From an uncultured bacterium (lineage in GTDB: Bacteria; Cyanobacteriota; Vampirovibrionia; Gastranaerophilales; Gastranaerophilaceae): DNA of 64,000 nucleotides. Below are positions 33,662 through 41,571 of this stretch, piece by piece. Both the position numbers and the translations under genes were made by a program. The notes under the pieces were generated by a model. That model had not been told where the DNA came from. It was given only the letters and a program-made list of their open reading frames with translations, and made no database searches. Positions within the stretch are counted from its first letter, which is position 1. The number at the start of each line of letters is the position of its first letter. The stretch is taken from NCBI GenBank assembly GCA_902777605.1, contig CACYUI010000004.1, forward strand, positions 1 to 64,000, written 5' to 3'.

Positions 33662-34636
33662 ATGTATGATTATTTTATGAAAAATGATATTTGGCAAATG
33701 TTTATATTTGGTACCGGAGACTACCTTGATTATGCTTTAAATAATGGACTTGGCGGAGTTATATTTTTTACTAGGGATATAAATTCGAAAAAACAATTTA
33801 AAGAGTTGATAAACAGTATAGTTAAAAAATCTTTAATTTATCCCTTCTTATCAATTGATCAGGAAGGAGGGAGAGTAGAAAGAACAGAAAATATCCATCC
33901 GAGATACTTATCTCCTCGTTTTGCTTATCAAAAAGGAGAAGAATTTTTGAAAGAACAAACAACCAATATTGCTTGTGAATTAAGTGAATATGGTATAAAC
34001 TTAAATTTTTCGCCGTGCGCTGATGTAAATACAAATCCGAATAATCCAATTATTGGTGAAAGAGCATTTTCGGACAAAACAGATGATGTTATAAACGGAG
34101 TTAATATTGTCTCAGAAATTTATCGTAAATATGGTATTATTCCTTGCATAAAGCATTACCCAGGACATGGTGATGCTGATAAAGATAGCCATCTTACCTT
34201 ACCTCAAATAAATTTACCGCTTGAAAAAATGGAAAAAGTTCATATAGCACCATTTAAGCGTGCCGTAGAAGAAGGTATAGAAATGATAATGGCTGCACAT
34301 CTTCATTGCACTTGCTTTGATAAAGAGGTTTTGCCGGCATCTTTGAGCAAGAATGCCATAGGATATTTAAGGAATAAATTGAATTATAACGGTGTTATTA
34401 TATCTGATGATATGGTTATGAAAGGAGTGCAAGATTACGGAAGTCTTGAAGCAGTAATAACGGGTATAAATGCGGGGTTAGATATGTTTATATTTAGAGA
34501 TGCAGATAAAAATGCGTATGAAACCGTTGAACTACTGATAGAAACTTCAAAAAAAGATGAAGAACTTTCTGCTAAAATATCTAAATCTATTGAAAGAATA
34601 AGAAATTTAAAAACAAAACTAAAAGGATGTGCATAA
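33662..34636 (+). CDS. nagZ: beta-N-acetylhexosaminidase (glycoside hydrolase family 3)
   Basis: Cytoplasmic NagZ-type enzyme of about 324 residues that removes N-acetylglucosamine from anhydromuropeptides in peptidoglycan recycling. It is a single GH3 TIM barrel with FLSIDQEGGRVER, the flexible loop KHYPGHGDADKDSH carrying the His-Asp catalytic dyad, and ISDDMVMKGV with the nucleophile Asp. The start is uncertain: ATG at 33662 is used, another ATG five codons on would also work, and no ribosome binding site is seen. A terminator stem is built from its last codons. No signal peptide, as for NagZ. Confidence 0.9.
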   Translation: MYDYFMKNDIWQMFIFGTGDYLDYALNNGLGGVIFFTRDINSKKQFKELINSIVKKSLIYPFLSIDQEGGRVERTENIHPRYLSPRFAYQKGEEFLKEQTTNIACELSEYGINLNFSPCADVNTNPNNPIIGERAFSDKTDDVINGVNIVSEIYRKYGIIPCIKHYPGHGDADKDSHLTLPQINLPLEKMEKVHIAPFKRAVEEGIEMIMAAHLHCTCFDKEVLPASLSKNAIGYLRNKLNYNGVIISDDMVMKGVQDYGSLEAVITGINAGLDMFIFRDADKNAYETVELLIETSKKDEELSAKISKSIERIRNLKTKLKGCA

Positions 34637-34653
34637 AGCACATCCTTTTTAAT
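34621..34653 (+). terminator. terminator whose stem contains the nagZ 3' end
   Basis: Perfect 12-bp stem AAAAGGATGTGC (34621-34632) / GCACATCCTTTT (34638-34649), loop ATAAA, then TT. The left arm encodes the last residues of NagZ and the stop codon TAA lies in the loop. Confidence 0.92.
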
Positions 34654-34673
34654 TTAATACTTATTAAATTGTT

Positions 34674-34961
34674 CTAAGACGCAGGTGCTGCTGCCTTTTC
34701 CGCATCAAAGCATGCTTTGCAGAGTACATCTCTACCTTGAGTTGGGTTAAAAGGAACTTGAGTTTGGCAGCCGCATTTTGCACATACCGCATCAAAAAGT
34801 TTCTTTTTACCTCTGCGTTGTTGTTTCTTTGCCTTTCTGCAGTCAGGGCATCTTTTGGGCTTATTTGTCAAACCTTTTTCTGCATAAAATTCTTGCTCGC
34901 CTGCTGTGAATACAAATTCAGCGCCGCAATCTTCACAAATAAGCTTTTCGTCTTCGTACAT
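34674..34961 (-). CDS. small zinc-ribbon protein
   Basis: 95 residues with four Cys pairs: C-x2-C (CEDCGAEF), C-x2-C (RCPDCRKAKKQQRRGKK), C-x-x-C (CAKCGCQ) and C-x2-C (LCKACF). It fits the small zinc-ribbon proteins (zf-trcl type) seen in many anaerobes and cyanobacteria, with a basic linker that could touch RNA or DNA. AGGAGAACGGTC lies upstream of the ATG. Role unknown; often suggested to be transcription- or ribosome-associated. Confidence 0.8.
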   Translation of the reverse strand: MYEDEKLICEDCGAEFVFTAGEQEFYAEKGLTNKPKRCPDCRKAKKQQRRGKKKLFDAVCAKCGCQTQVPFNPTQGRDVLCKACFDAEKAAAPAS

Positions 34962-35086
34962 GACCGTTCTCCTAAATTAAATTAACCATAGTCCTAAAAA
35001 GCATTAGAACACAGCAATTATTCTATACTTTTTTCACAAAATCGTCAAGTGTGTAAATGTTTTATGAGTAGTAAATTGAATAGTGT

Positions 35087-35521
35087 TTATTTGCCCGTAG
35101 AACCGAATCCGCCTGCACCTCTTTCTGTATCAGAAAGTTCTGTTACAACTTGGATCTCGGCCTGTTCGTACTTGGCAATAACCATTTGAGCAATTCTTTC
35201 CTGTGGTTCTATTGTGTATGCTTCGTTAGAAATATTAACGATAGGAACACAAACTTCTCCTCTATAGTCCTCATCGACTGTGCCTACACAGTTTATTAAA
35301 CTAATTCCGTGCTTAATTGAAAGTCCTGATCGCGGACGAATTTGAGCTTCATATCCGTGCTCTAGTTCAATTTTGAGTCCTGTTGGTATAAGCTTTCTCT
35401 CTAACGGTTGTAAAGTTATTGGCTCATCAATGGCGGCACACAGATCCATGCCAGCAGCACCTTTAGTCTTATATTCAGGAACAGATTTGTTATGTTCCAT
35501 TCTATATATTTTTAAAATCAT
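35087..35521 (-). CDS. dut: dUTP diphosphatase
   Basis: Homotrimeric dUTPase of 144 residues that keeps uracil out of DNA and supplies dUMP. The five family motifs are seen: AAGMDLCA (I), RPRSGLSIKHG (II), GTVDEDYRGEV (III, with catalytic Asp), RIAQMVIAKY (IV) and RGAGGFGSTG (V). The start is the ATG at 35521 with AGGAG six bases upstream; eight in-frame codons before it lack a site. It may share a transcript with the 79-residue gene 30 bases upstream. Confidence 0.95.
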   Translation of the reverse strand: MILKIYRMEHNKSVPEYKTKGAAGMDLCAAIDEPITLQPLERKLIPTGLKIELEHGYEAQIRPRSGLSIKHGISLINCVGTVDEDYRGEVCVPIVNISNEAYTIEPQERIAQMVIAKYEQAEIQVVTELSDTERGAGGFGSTGK

Positions 35522-35551
35522 ACTTCTCTCCTCGCATATTGTCATAAAAAT

Positions 35552-35791
35552 TTATGCAGTAATAATTGTTTTTCCGTCAATAATTTCTTTTGGGAAAATT
35601 GTTAAAGTTTCAATTCCCATAGATTTATCAGAGCTTTTGTTTATTTTTGTTGGCGGCATAGGAGAAATCTCTCCGTCAATTTCCTCATTACTATTTTGAA
35701 TATTTCCATTAGCACCCAAAAAACTGTTAGCATATTGTATAAATAAATTTCTTCTAACAGGGTTACTCATAGCAATTGACGATACATTCAT
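35552..35791 (-). CDS. small protein of unknown function upstream of dut
   Basis: 79 residues, Ser/Asn/Pro-rich, no transmembrane helix or known domain. GAAAGGTAATAACT lies before the ATG and dut follows after 30 bases, so cotranscription is likely. It could be disordered. No family recognised. Confidence 0.5.
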   Translation of the reverse strand: MNVSSIAMSNPVRRNLFIQYANSFLGANGNIQNSNEEIDGEISPMPPTKINKSSDKSMGIETLTIFPKEIIDGKTIITA

Positions 35792-35903
35792 AGTTATTAC
35801 CTTTCTTCGTTATAACCCGCCTTATTCGGCTGTGATAATTGCGCCTAAAATCAAGCAACTCAATTTTACAATAAAATAAAAAATCTGTAAATAAATTTTT
35901 ATG

Positions 35904-35909
35904 TATAAT
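35904..35909 (+). promoter_or_regulatory. -10 box for a leaderless GNAT-like transcript
   Basis: TATAAT followed by GTTAAT and then the ATG at 35916. No ribosome binding site or clear -35 box. Confidence 0.45.
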
Positions 35910-35915
35910 GTTAAT

Positions 35916-36494
35916 ATGATTAGGCGATTGGTCGATGGGTTAAAATATCCACCATTAAAGTACAATTCTCAAAAAATACCAAAAAACTTAATATGGCATT
36001 CTAAAGATAAATATGATGTGCATTATTTTAGTATATTTGATACTAATAATCCGGCTAAATATTCCAGAATGGCTTGTATCAAAGAAAGCACAATCATTGA
36101 TGAAGTTGAAAAAACATCTTTGTATATTTTGAAACTTTTTGCTAATCCGAATAGACAAGGAATGGGGACTAAAATGCTCAATTTGGCTAAGAAAATTAGC
36201 AGTGATATTGGGTGTGAAGGTCGTTTTCATTTGTGTGCTTCAGGTTGTTTTACTCCTGAAAATGTACCACATATTTTTTATCGTAAATTTGGCATGAATT
36301 GTGAAATAGCTCAAATAAATTCTAAAATGGACGAGTTTATAAAAGAAGGTAAAAAAGCAACTACAAATGATTTTAAAAGGATAACGATGTTTTACCCGCC
36401 TGTTACAGAAAAACAAGAAACTTTAGAACAAAATATACCGCTAAAAAATGATAAAGTGAATATATTTACATTGTTAAAAATGTTTGAAATTTAG
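35916..36494 (+). CDS. GNAT-like putative acetyltransferase
   Basis: 192 residues with a GNAT-type core: LYILKLFANPNRQGMGTKML is a good match to the acetyl-CoA loop (R/Q-x-x-G-x-G/T), then LCASGCFTPENVPHIFYRKFGM, where FYRKFGM is the classic C-terminal element. Of the three GNAT-like proteins in the window this is the clearest. The start at 35916 rather than 35901 is chosen because a TATAAT overlaps the upstream ATG. The acceptor substrate is unknown. It precedes the restriction-modification locus. Confidence 0.65.
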   Translation: MIRRLVDGLKYPPLKYNSQKIPKNLIWHSKDKYDVHYFSIFDTNNPAKYSRMACIKESTIIDEVEKTSLYILKLFANPNRQGMGTKMLNLAKKISSDIGCEGRFHLCASGCFTPENVPHIFYRKFGMNCEIAQINSKMDEFIKEGKKATTNDFKRITMFYPPVTEKQETLEQNIPLKNDKVNIFTLLKMFEI

Positions 36495-36621
36495 CTGGTA
36501 AATATATTTTGTAATAATTACTAAGATATTATCATTTTATTGTAAATTTATGTTATATCTTATACTATAATTCCATATCTTTTTAAACAATGACTGTTTT
36601 TTAGTGCTAGGAGATAATAAT

Positions 36622-37464
36622 ATGAAAGAGTGTAGGAATCGAGCAACAGGCTGGAAGTATGCTAAACTTACCGGACATATAAATGAAAATCAGGTCAAAT
36701 TTCTAATTGATACAGATGAAGAGTATAGATTAGAATTTCTTGAACGAGTGGGGTGTACTAATGATACCATTATCCGTTGTACTGTAGGCGGTTTACATGA
36801 AAAGAATGTTGCAGGTATATTAGGACGAAAAACAAAATCAAAAACAGATTTAAAAATCTATTGTAGCAGTGGTAAACAGATTAATGTTTCTATAAAAAAG
36901 AGTCTTGGAGGACAAGTATATTTTGTCCGTGTAGACCTGTTTTTTCAAGTTTTTGAAAAGCAATTCGGAAAAATGATTCCAGAAAATGTAAAGCGGGCAA
37001 TGAGGCTTTTCTGGGCTGCGGCAGATGATGCTGTTAGTATTATAGAGCAATATGCTGATAAAAGTGATGTAAAAAACTATAATCTACAAATTCGTCACAA
37101 AAGTCTAAATGCAACAACTTTGCTTCATTACAATTCCAGTCTTTATAAAGCTATGTTGATTTGGTTTGTAGAAAACGCATATGAATTGACTAAACTATCA
37201 TTTACTATGGGAGCAGCACAAAATCCGCAAGATTGGTCTGAGTATGTTTGGTATATCAATACTTTGGGTGAAGTTCAAGTGGACGAGATTTTTCATATTG
37301 AAGAGTTATGTTCGGCTGCAAAAGATAACGCTGTTAAAAAAACTGTTTATGGCGATTGCAATGGCGGAACAACCATACAGCTTCCATTTGGTTTTGTGCA
37401 GTGGCATCAAGCGCAAATGCAATTTCATCACTTATATTGGAAAGTAAAAGAACTTTACGATTAA
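36622..37464 (+). CDS. candidate type II restriction endonuclease
   Basis: 280 residues, no named family recognised. The call rests on position and one motif. It is tail-to-tail with a C5-cytosine methyltransferase 44 bases away. Residues 76-93 read D-(13)-V-S-I-K-K (TDLKIYCSSGKQINVSIKK), the D...xSxK form of the PD-(D/E)xK nuclease core. The C-terminal half (NGGTTIQLPFGFVQWHQAQMQFH) may hold target recognition. AGGAG is eight bases before the ATG at 36622; a GTG six codons upstream is less likely. It could also be an unrelated orphan. Confidence 0.6.
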   Translation: MKECRNRATGWKYAKLTGHINENQVKFLIDTDEEYRLEFLERVGCTNDTIIRCTVGGLHEKNVAGILGRKTKSKTDLKIYCSSGKQINVSIKKSLGGQVYFVRVDLFFQVFEKQFGKMIPENVKRAMRLFWAAADDAVSIIEQYADKSDVKNYNLQIRHKSLNATTLLHYNSSLYKAMLIWFVENAYELTKLSFTMGAAQNPQDWSEYVWYINTLGEVQVDEIFHIEELCSAAKDNAVKKTVYGDCNGGTTIQLPFGFVQWHQAQMQFHHLYWKVKELYD

Positions 37465-37508
37465 ACATAATTTTGCCGGATTTCAGAGGAAATGTTTATA
37501 TATATTCT

Positions 37509-38585
37509 TTATTCAAGTTGTTGCATTGCTTCAAGCATCTGTTTTGCAATAGCCATAGAAAGAAGAGGTGGAACAGCATTCCCAATTTCCAAACGCTTCA
37601 TCCCATCTGAACCATAAAACTTGTAATCATCAGGAAAACTCTGTAGGCGAGCCCCCTCTCTAATCGACATAGCTCTCGAATCGCGAGGATGAATGCATCT
37701 AGACGAAGACGGACAAGCGAAATTTCTTGTTACTGTTGTAGATGGTCTATTCCACCATAGTTTTGCATATGTATTGGAGTATCCGCTTTTTGGTTTTAGT
37801 TCCTCTGGTAAATCATCCTTGCTTTGTCCATCACCCAATGCTTGCATAAGTCTAATAAGATGCTCACCATTTTTTGGTGCTATATGCTCAGTTAACTTCA
37901 CATCATTCTTTCTTACAAAATCAAGGAAATCGTTATCAGGCTTTTCTGTATAATCCATTGCTTTCTCGCCGCTTTTTAAAGAAGGTAAATCTGCAAAGGC
38001 ATCTTTAAGTGTGATGTAAGGAAGAAGACCTTCGCCATGAGTTGGCATAGGGTATTCAAAGTTATTATTTCCCTTGAAACCGACTAAGATGACTCTTTCG
38101 CGATGCTGTGGCACACCATAATTAACTGCATCTAAGACTTTATATTTTAGCGAATAACCTATTTCCTCAAATTCCTTCTGAATTCTAATAAATAATCTTC
38201 CTTTATCCATGCTTAATATTCCAACAACATTTTCAAAAACGAAAGCCTTTGGTTTTAAGATTTGAAGAACTCGTTTATACTGCATGAATAAATTTGCTCG
38301 ATCATCCATTTGACGCTTACCAACTGTAGAATAAGATTGACATGGTGGACCTCCGACTATGATGTCAACAGGCTGCCCTTTAAGAGTATCTGAGAGAACT
38401 TCCTCTGTAAGGCTTGCAATATCACAGTTCAACATTTTGACATCTGGATGGTTGAGCGAATATGCGATAGAGATGTCCTTCTCTATCTCATTTGCAGCGA
38501 TGATATTGTATTCAGGTAATTTAGAAAAACCATAACTTAATCCGCCAACACCAGCAAATAAATCAATTACATTGTATAATGTCAT
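37509..38585 (-). CDS. DNA (cytosine-5) methyltransferase
   Basis: 358-residue m5C methyltransferase with all main motifs: I DLFAGVGGLSYGF, IV GGPPCQSYS with catalytic C82, VI FVFENVVG, VIII QHRERVILVGF and X IGNAVPPLLSMAIA. A target recognition domain of modest size lies between VIII and IX (about 185-310), with WWNRPSTTVTRNFACPSS typical of single-specificity enzymes. The recognition sequence cannot be read from it. It is convergent with the candidate nuclease, as in many type II systems, and preceded by a region of remnants and repeats, so the pair looks acquired. Confidence 0.93.
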   Translation of the reverse strand: MTLYNVIDLFAGVGGLSYGFSKLPEYNIIAANEIEKDISIAYSLNHPDVKMLNCDIASLTEEVLSDTLKGQPVDIIVGGPPCQSYSTVGKRQMDDRANLFMQYKRVLQILKPKAFVFENVVGILSMDKGRLFIRIQKEFEEIGYSLKYKVLDAVNYGVPQHRERVILVGFKGNNNFEYPMPTHGEGLLPYITLKDAFADLPSLKSGEKAMDYTEKPDNDFLDFVRKNDVKLTEHIAPKNGEHLIRLMQALGDGQSKDDLPEELKPKSGYSNTYAKLWWNRPSTTVTRNFACPSSSRCIHPRDSRAMSIREGARLQSFPDDYKFYGSDGMKRLEIGNAVPPLLSMAIAKQMLEAMQQLE

Positions 38586-38605
38586 ACTTTATCTTTTCTT
38601 CATCC

Positions 38606-38728
38606 TCATCTATGTTTGGCAGAGCAGTCAATATGTTTAGTTCCATTATCGAAATCTTCGACAAAACAATCATTCCCAAAATTAAAAGTTTGTAGGTCTA
38701 ATACAAGAACACTATTTGTTTTGTTGAC
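38606..38728 (-). other. open remnant with no start codon, upstream of the methyltransferase
   Basis: A 40-codon open stretch on the minus strand reads ...SVLVLDLQTFNFGNDCFVED and continues to a stop. There is no ATG, GTG or TTG in frame before the upstream stops, so it is probably the 3' end of a lost gene. It fills the gap between the methyltransferase and the first tRNA-end repeat. Confidence 0.35.
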
Positions 38729-38755
38729 TTATTAAAGCTAACTTACTTTTATAAT

Positions 38756-38917
38756 GGTGTCGACGATAATGTTACTATTTTGGAACCCTACGACAGTGGA
38801 ATTGTATCACAAAAAATGTTACCTAACAACATTTATCAACGCATAGTTTATATTATGAAACAGTCCACACAAGAGTATTACAACATCAGAATGGTGTTAG
38901 GATTAGAATGTAAATAG
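38756..38917 (+). repeat. tRNA-end module repeat, copy 1
   Basis: Starts GGTGTCGA, the complement of the tRNA-Leu-like 3' end at 41329. On the plus strand it stays open to a TAG at 38915 and reads GVDDNVTILEPYD...EYYNIRMVLGLECK, without a plausible start codon upstream. The amino-acid pattern GVDxVTxxEPxD and YYN(I/M)xxV(L/V)G is shared with copies 2 and 3, so the similarity spans the whole element. Confidence 0.6.
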
Positions 38918-38947
38918 GTGTTGGGGTTCAGCCAACCGAAAATTGAT

Positions 38948-39649
38948 TTAAAGCATTTTTAACATTGCTTTTTTTAAATCATAGTTCTTAACTATTGATA
39001 GATTCCAAAATTTCTTTTTTAACAAGCTTACTCGTCTGCTTTTACCTATTCGGTCCATACTTAATAAACGAACTCTGTTCTCATAAGAATTAGGATAAAC
39101 GGATTTCCAACCTTGCTCAGGAGCGGCAAGTTGTATTTTTTCATGATAAGGTCGTTTGGGAGTTATCTTATCCATAGAAAATCCAAAATCTTCTATGAGC
39201 CTTTTTCTTATGTGGTAAGTTTTCGGATACATTGTTCTATAAGTTCTATCAAAGGCACTTTTTGACAATTTAACTTCGTCAGAAATTTCATCAGTCATGA
39301 GAGTTTCGCTTGCACAAATAAATTTTTTTACACCCATTAAAGTATCTAATATTGCATTATCTCTTTTTACTTGCCTTTCAATTACGGGAGTTTTATCTAT
39401 CATGGGTATAAGTAACTCTGTATCAACTTTTGAATTCTTTTTATATATCTCATAATTTCTATGGTTGATTTTTGATTGTTTTAGCCCTTCTTTATGTATT
39501 TGGTCAACCATAATCATATGAGCAACAGAATGATTTTGTTGTCCGACTGTGTAGTATGTTTGCATACTACGGTTAAACTTCTCCTTATCAGTACTTTTAT
39601 AAGATTGATAAGCATTTATAACACTGTTTCTAACAACATCATATTCCAT
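38948..39649 (-). CDS. protein of unknown function in tRNA-end module
   Basis: 233 residues, basic and predicted helical, no signal peptide or membrane segment. Segments such as SKSAFDRTYRTMYPKTYHIRKRL look nucleic-acid-binding but no family is recognised. The ATG at 39649 follows AGGA by six bases; an ATG two codons upstream abuts the AGGA. It sits between repeat copies 1 and 2 of the tRNA-end array, with the repeat copy 2 immediately upstream of its start, and probably arrived with that array. Confidence 0.55.
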   Translation of the reverse strand: MEYDVVRNSVINAYQSYKSTDKEKFNRSMQTYYTVGQQNHSVAHMIMVDQIHKEGLKQSKINHRNYEIYKKNSKVDTELLIPMIDKTPVIERQVKRDNAILDTLMGVKKFICASETLMTDEISDEVKLSKSAFDRTYRTMYPKTYHIRKRLIEDFGFSMDKITPKRPYHEKIQLAAPEQGWKSVYPNSYENRVRLLSMDRIGKSRRVSLLKKKFWNLSIVKNYDLKKAMLKML

Positions 39650-39670
39650 ACACATTCCTAATTTATATTT

Positions 39671-39829
39671 GGTGTCGATAAGGTTACTATTTTGGAACCC
39701 TTTGACAATGAGATTATAGCAAATTTAGGTAATAAGTACAATACTTTTCATAAGTTGATATTGCTTATGAAATTAGATGCGCAAACATATTATAACATCA
39801 AAATGGTATTAGGTTATGAAGTTCAGTAA
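39671..39829 (+). repeat. tRNA-end module repeat, copy 2
   Basis: Begins GGTGTCGATAAGGTTACT and reads GVDKVTILEPFD...TYYNIKMVLGYEVQ before a TAA at 39827-39829. That stop directly abuts the stop codon of the convergent membrane-protein gene. Minus-strand TATAAT sequences inside it could drive the gene at 38948-39649. Confidence 0.6.
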
Positions 39830-40597
39830 TTATTTAAACAAACTAAGAATAAAAAGTATAAAACCACCAAATATAGATACAAATAATATTGTCAGTACAA
39901 TTGGATTAACTGGTGAATATAGGTTAGTTCTTAATGTTTTTTTATATCCGTTTTGAATATAATCTTCAATAATCTTACCTAAAGTTTCTTTTGTATGATT
40001 TCCATTGCCAATAAACCTATATGAAAAGTCTTTCATGTACTGAGAGTAGTAGACTATCTTATACAATTTGTTTAAATTAACAGGAGCATAATGAATTGAA
40101 TAAGAATAACTGTTGGCTTTTATATTTATATATAGTCCTTGTATAGCAGAGTATGTTCCCGGAAGGTGTTTGTTTAGTGCTATACATGTATCTACTACCA
40201 ACTCCAAAGAGTCAATATCTTTATAGATGATTTCTTTGACACTATTTTTGTTTAAATATGACAATAAAAGCTTATCTTCTAAAAAATCTATAAATTTGAT
40301 AAAAGTTTCAGAATCATATGCAGAAGCCTCATCTGCAACACGCTCTTTTAATTCATAGATTAATAAAAACAGGAAAAATAAAGGAGTTATTAATAATACT
40401 AAAAAAACAAATTTCATTCCTAAATCTGCTTCACAGAATGAAGAAAACATCCAACAAAAGCTTTCCCACAAGGTCATTCCTGAGTTTAAAGCAATTAATA
40501 ATAAAGAAATATCAATTGCAGAAAAAACTAGAATAAATGCAAGTATGCATATTATAGTCTGATTGCACGCACTTGATGTTAAATTCTTTATTCTCAT
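39830..40597 (-). CDS. membrane protein with PH-like cytoplasmic domain, module A
   Basis: 255 residues: two N-terminal membrane helices (IICILAFILVFSAIDISLLL and FVFLVLLITPLFFLFLLI), a soluble middle domain (about 110-220) and one C-terminal helix (VLTILFVSIFGGFILFILSL). The middle domain (IYKDIDSLELVVD, LYINIKANSYSYSI, MKDFSYRFIG, LGKIIEDYI) parallels that of the protein at 40782 and looks like a bacterial PH-type domain. Start ATG at 40597 has a weak binding site. Unknown function; tRNA-end context suggests an accessory, perhaps defence, role. Confidence 0.6.
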   Translation of the reverse strand: MRIKNLTSSACNQTIICILAFILVFSAIDISLLLIALNSGMTLWESFCWMFSSFCEADLGMKFVFLVLLITPLFFLFLLIYELKERVADEASAYDSETFIKFIDFLEDKLLLSYLNKNSVKEIIYKDIDSLELVVDTCIALNKHLPGTYSAIQGLYINIKANSYSYSIHYAPVNLNKLYKIVYYSQYMKDFSYRFIGNGNHTKETLGKIIEDYIQNGYKKTLRTNLYSPVNPIVLTILFVSIFGGFILFILSLFK

Positions 40598-40617
40598 AAA
40601 ACTCACAATACTACTAT

Positions 40618-40755
40618 GGTGTCGATGGGGTGACTAAAATAGAACCCGATGACATATATAATTTATCATATTTTGATAATGTTGTAAATCTTATTCACTT
40701 ATTAAAAAACTCTACGGAAGATTATTACAATATGAAAAAGGTTGTCGGGTTGTAA
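40618..40755 (+). repeat. tRNA-end module repeat, copy 3
   Basis: Begins GGTGTCGATGGGGTGACT, closest of the three to the tRNA-Leu 3' end (GGTGTCGATGGGGGGACT at 41330). It reads GVDGVTKIEPDD...DYYNMKKVVGL and stops at 40753-40755. Shorter by about 20 bases than copies 1 and 2. Confidence 0.6.
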
Positions 40756-40763
40756 GTGAAATT

Positions 40764-40785
40764 GGTGCAAATAATTGCACCCTAC
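40764..40785 (-). repeat. REP-like palindrome with GTAGGG head
   Basis: On the minus strand GTAGG then the hairpin GGTGCAA-TTAT-TTGCACC. The TAG within its head supplies the stop codon of the gene at 40782-41318. Same GTAG-plus-hairpin design as 82-104 and 1008-1030 but a different stem sequence. Confidence 0.6.
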
Positions 40786-41318
40786 AGACTAACTAGTAAT
40801 ATTGTATAAAGAAGCATTCCAAAAGAACAAACAATTGCAACAAGTGCAATCAACAATATAATAATTGAAATTTTGTCAAATATGTTTCCATTTTTGAAGT
40901 CTAAAAATGTAAGTTTATACCAGGGTATTAATTTGTGGTACCTTACATAATATTCAACAATAGCCTTTAAGGTATTAAGATTTTTTCTGGGTGTACATGT
41001 TATTTCATAGGAAAAGTTTGGAATATTGTTGCTGTAATCTATAATGTTGAATAACACCGGGAAATTTGTTGCTGAGTGTATAATATCATAATCAACATAC
41101 TCTAATATATTTGAAGTTCCGTCATTCAATAATATATTAATTAGCAAATTGTGATTAACAGTAACACCTCTTCCCCCAGAGATATAATCGACATTAAGCT
41201 GTACTTTTAATGAACTGATACTGTTATATTCAATTCGTACTTGCTCCGAGTTTTCATTTACATAATGAAAACTCTGTCTTTCAAATACAATTTTCTTTAC
41301 TTTTAATGCATGATTCAT
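40782..41318 (-). CDS. membrane-anchored PH-like domain protein, module B
   Basis: 178 residues if started at the ATG at 41318. A soluble beta-rich domain (about 25-140: IEYNSISSLKVQLNVD, LLINILLNDG, IPNFSYEITC, LKAIVEYYVRYHK) is followed by a C-terminal membrane helix (IIILLIALVAIVCSFGMLLY). The soluble part is a paralogue of the middle domain at 39830. An in-frame extension to 41477 would translate the tRNA-Leu-like sequence and is rejected. No ribosome binding site is clear. The REP-like element at 40764 forms its stop codon. Function unknown. Confidence 0.6.
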   Translation of the reverse strand: MNHALKVKKIVFERQSFHYVNENSEQVRIEYNSISSLKVQLNVDYISGGRGVTVNHNLLINILLNDGTSNILEYVDYDIIHSATNFPVLFNIIDYSNNIPNFSYEITCTPRKNLNTLKAIVEYYVRYHKLIPWYKLTFLDFKNGNIFDKISIIILLIALVAIVCSFGMLLYTILLVSL

Positions 41319-41328
41319 AATTCTAAAA

Positions 41329-41475
41329 TGGTGTCGATGGGGGGACTTGTCTTGCTCGTTCGCGTTTAACGGGTCTACGGTTTTTCTTTTCAGAAACTTC
41401 GTTTCTTCCAAAGAAAAGACCTTCGCCCTCAGCTCACCCTCAAACGTGCGCGTATACCGATTCCGCCACATCGAC
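41329..41475 (-). pseudogene. broken tRNA-Leu(GAG)-like gene
   Basis: The 5' part is a good tRNA-Leu: acceptor GTCGATG, TG, D arm GCGGAATCGGTATACGC, then G, CACGT and loop TTGAGGG (anticodon GAG). After the anticodon loop the sequence no longer pairs; about 80 foreign bases follow, with a hairpin AGAAAC/GTTTCT. The 3' part, AGTCCCCC-CATCGAC-A-CCA, restores the T-stem strand and the acceptor, which still pairs perfectly with the 5' end. A further fragment of the same 5' end (GTCGATGTGGC) lies at 41561-41571. Confidence 0.6.
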
Positions 41476-41560
41476 ACAAATTATTAAATTATCACTTCGT
41501 GATGCGTATACCTCCCCTCTCACAAAACCTGACATTTAGTCAGCTTTTGTTCGGCAGAGT

Positions 41561-41571
41561 GCCACATCGAC
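41561..41571 (-). pseudogene. extra fragment of tRNA-Leu 5' end
   Basis: GTCGATGTGGC on the minus strand repeats the first 11 bases of the broken tRNA-Leu. About 75 bases on, GGTATACGCATCACG resembles its D/anticodon-arm region. Together they look like a second, more decayed tRNA copy. The rest of 41476-41637 shows no gene. Confidence 0.4.

Noticed and set aside
38920-38936. Further REP-like palindrome GTTGGGGTTCAGCCAAC
   Set aside because: The arms pair imperfectly and the GTAGG head is missing, so kinship with the REP-like elements is not supported.
41329-41475. A tRNA-Leu gene with a group I intron
   Set aside because: The extra sequence is only about 60-80 bases, far below usual group I introns, and the two tRNA halves do not rejoin to a proper anticodon arm and T arm. 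A broken gene is simpler.
41329-41475. tmRNA (ssrA) candidate
   Set aside because: The 5' end is clearly a tRNA-Leu D arm, not a tmRNA end, and no tag reading frame with an alanine resume codon is seen.
41319-41477. N-terminal part of the membrane protein at 40782
   Set aside because: It is the tRNA-Leu-like sequence translated; the ATG at 41318 fits the domain start.
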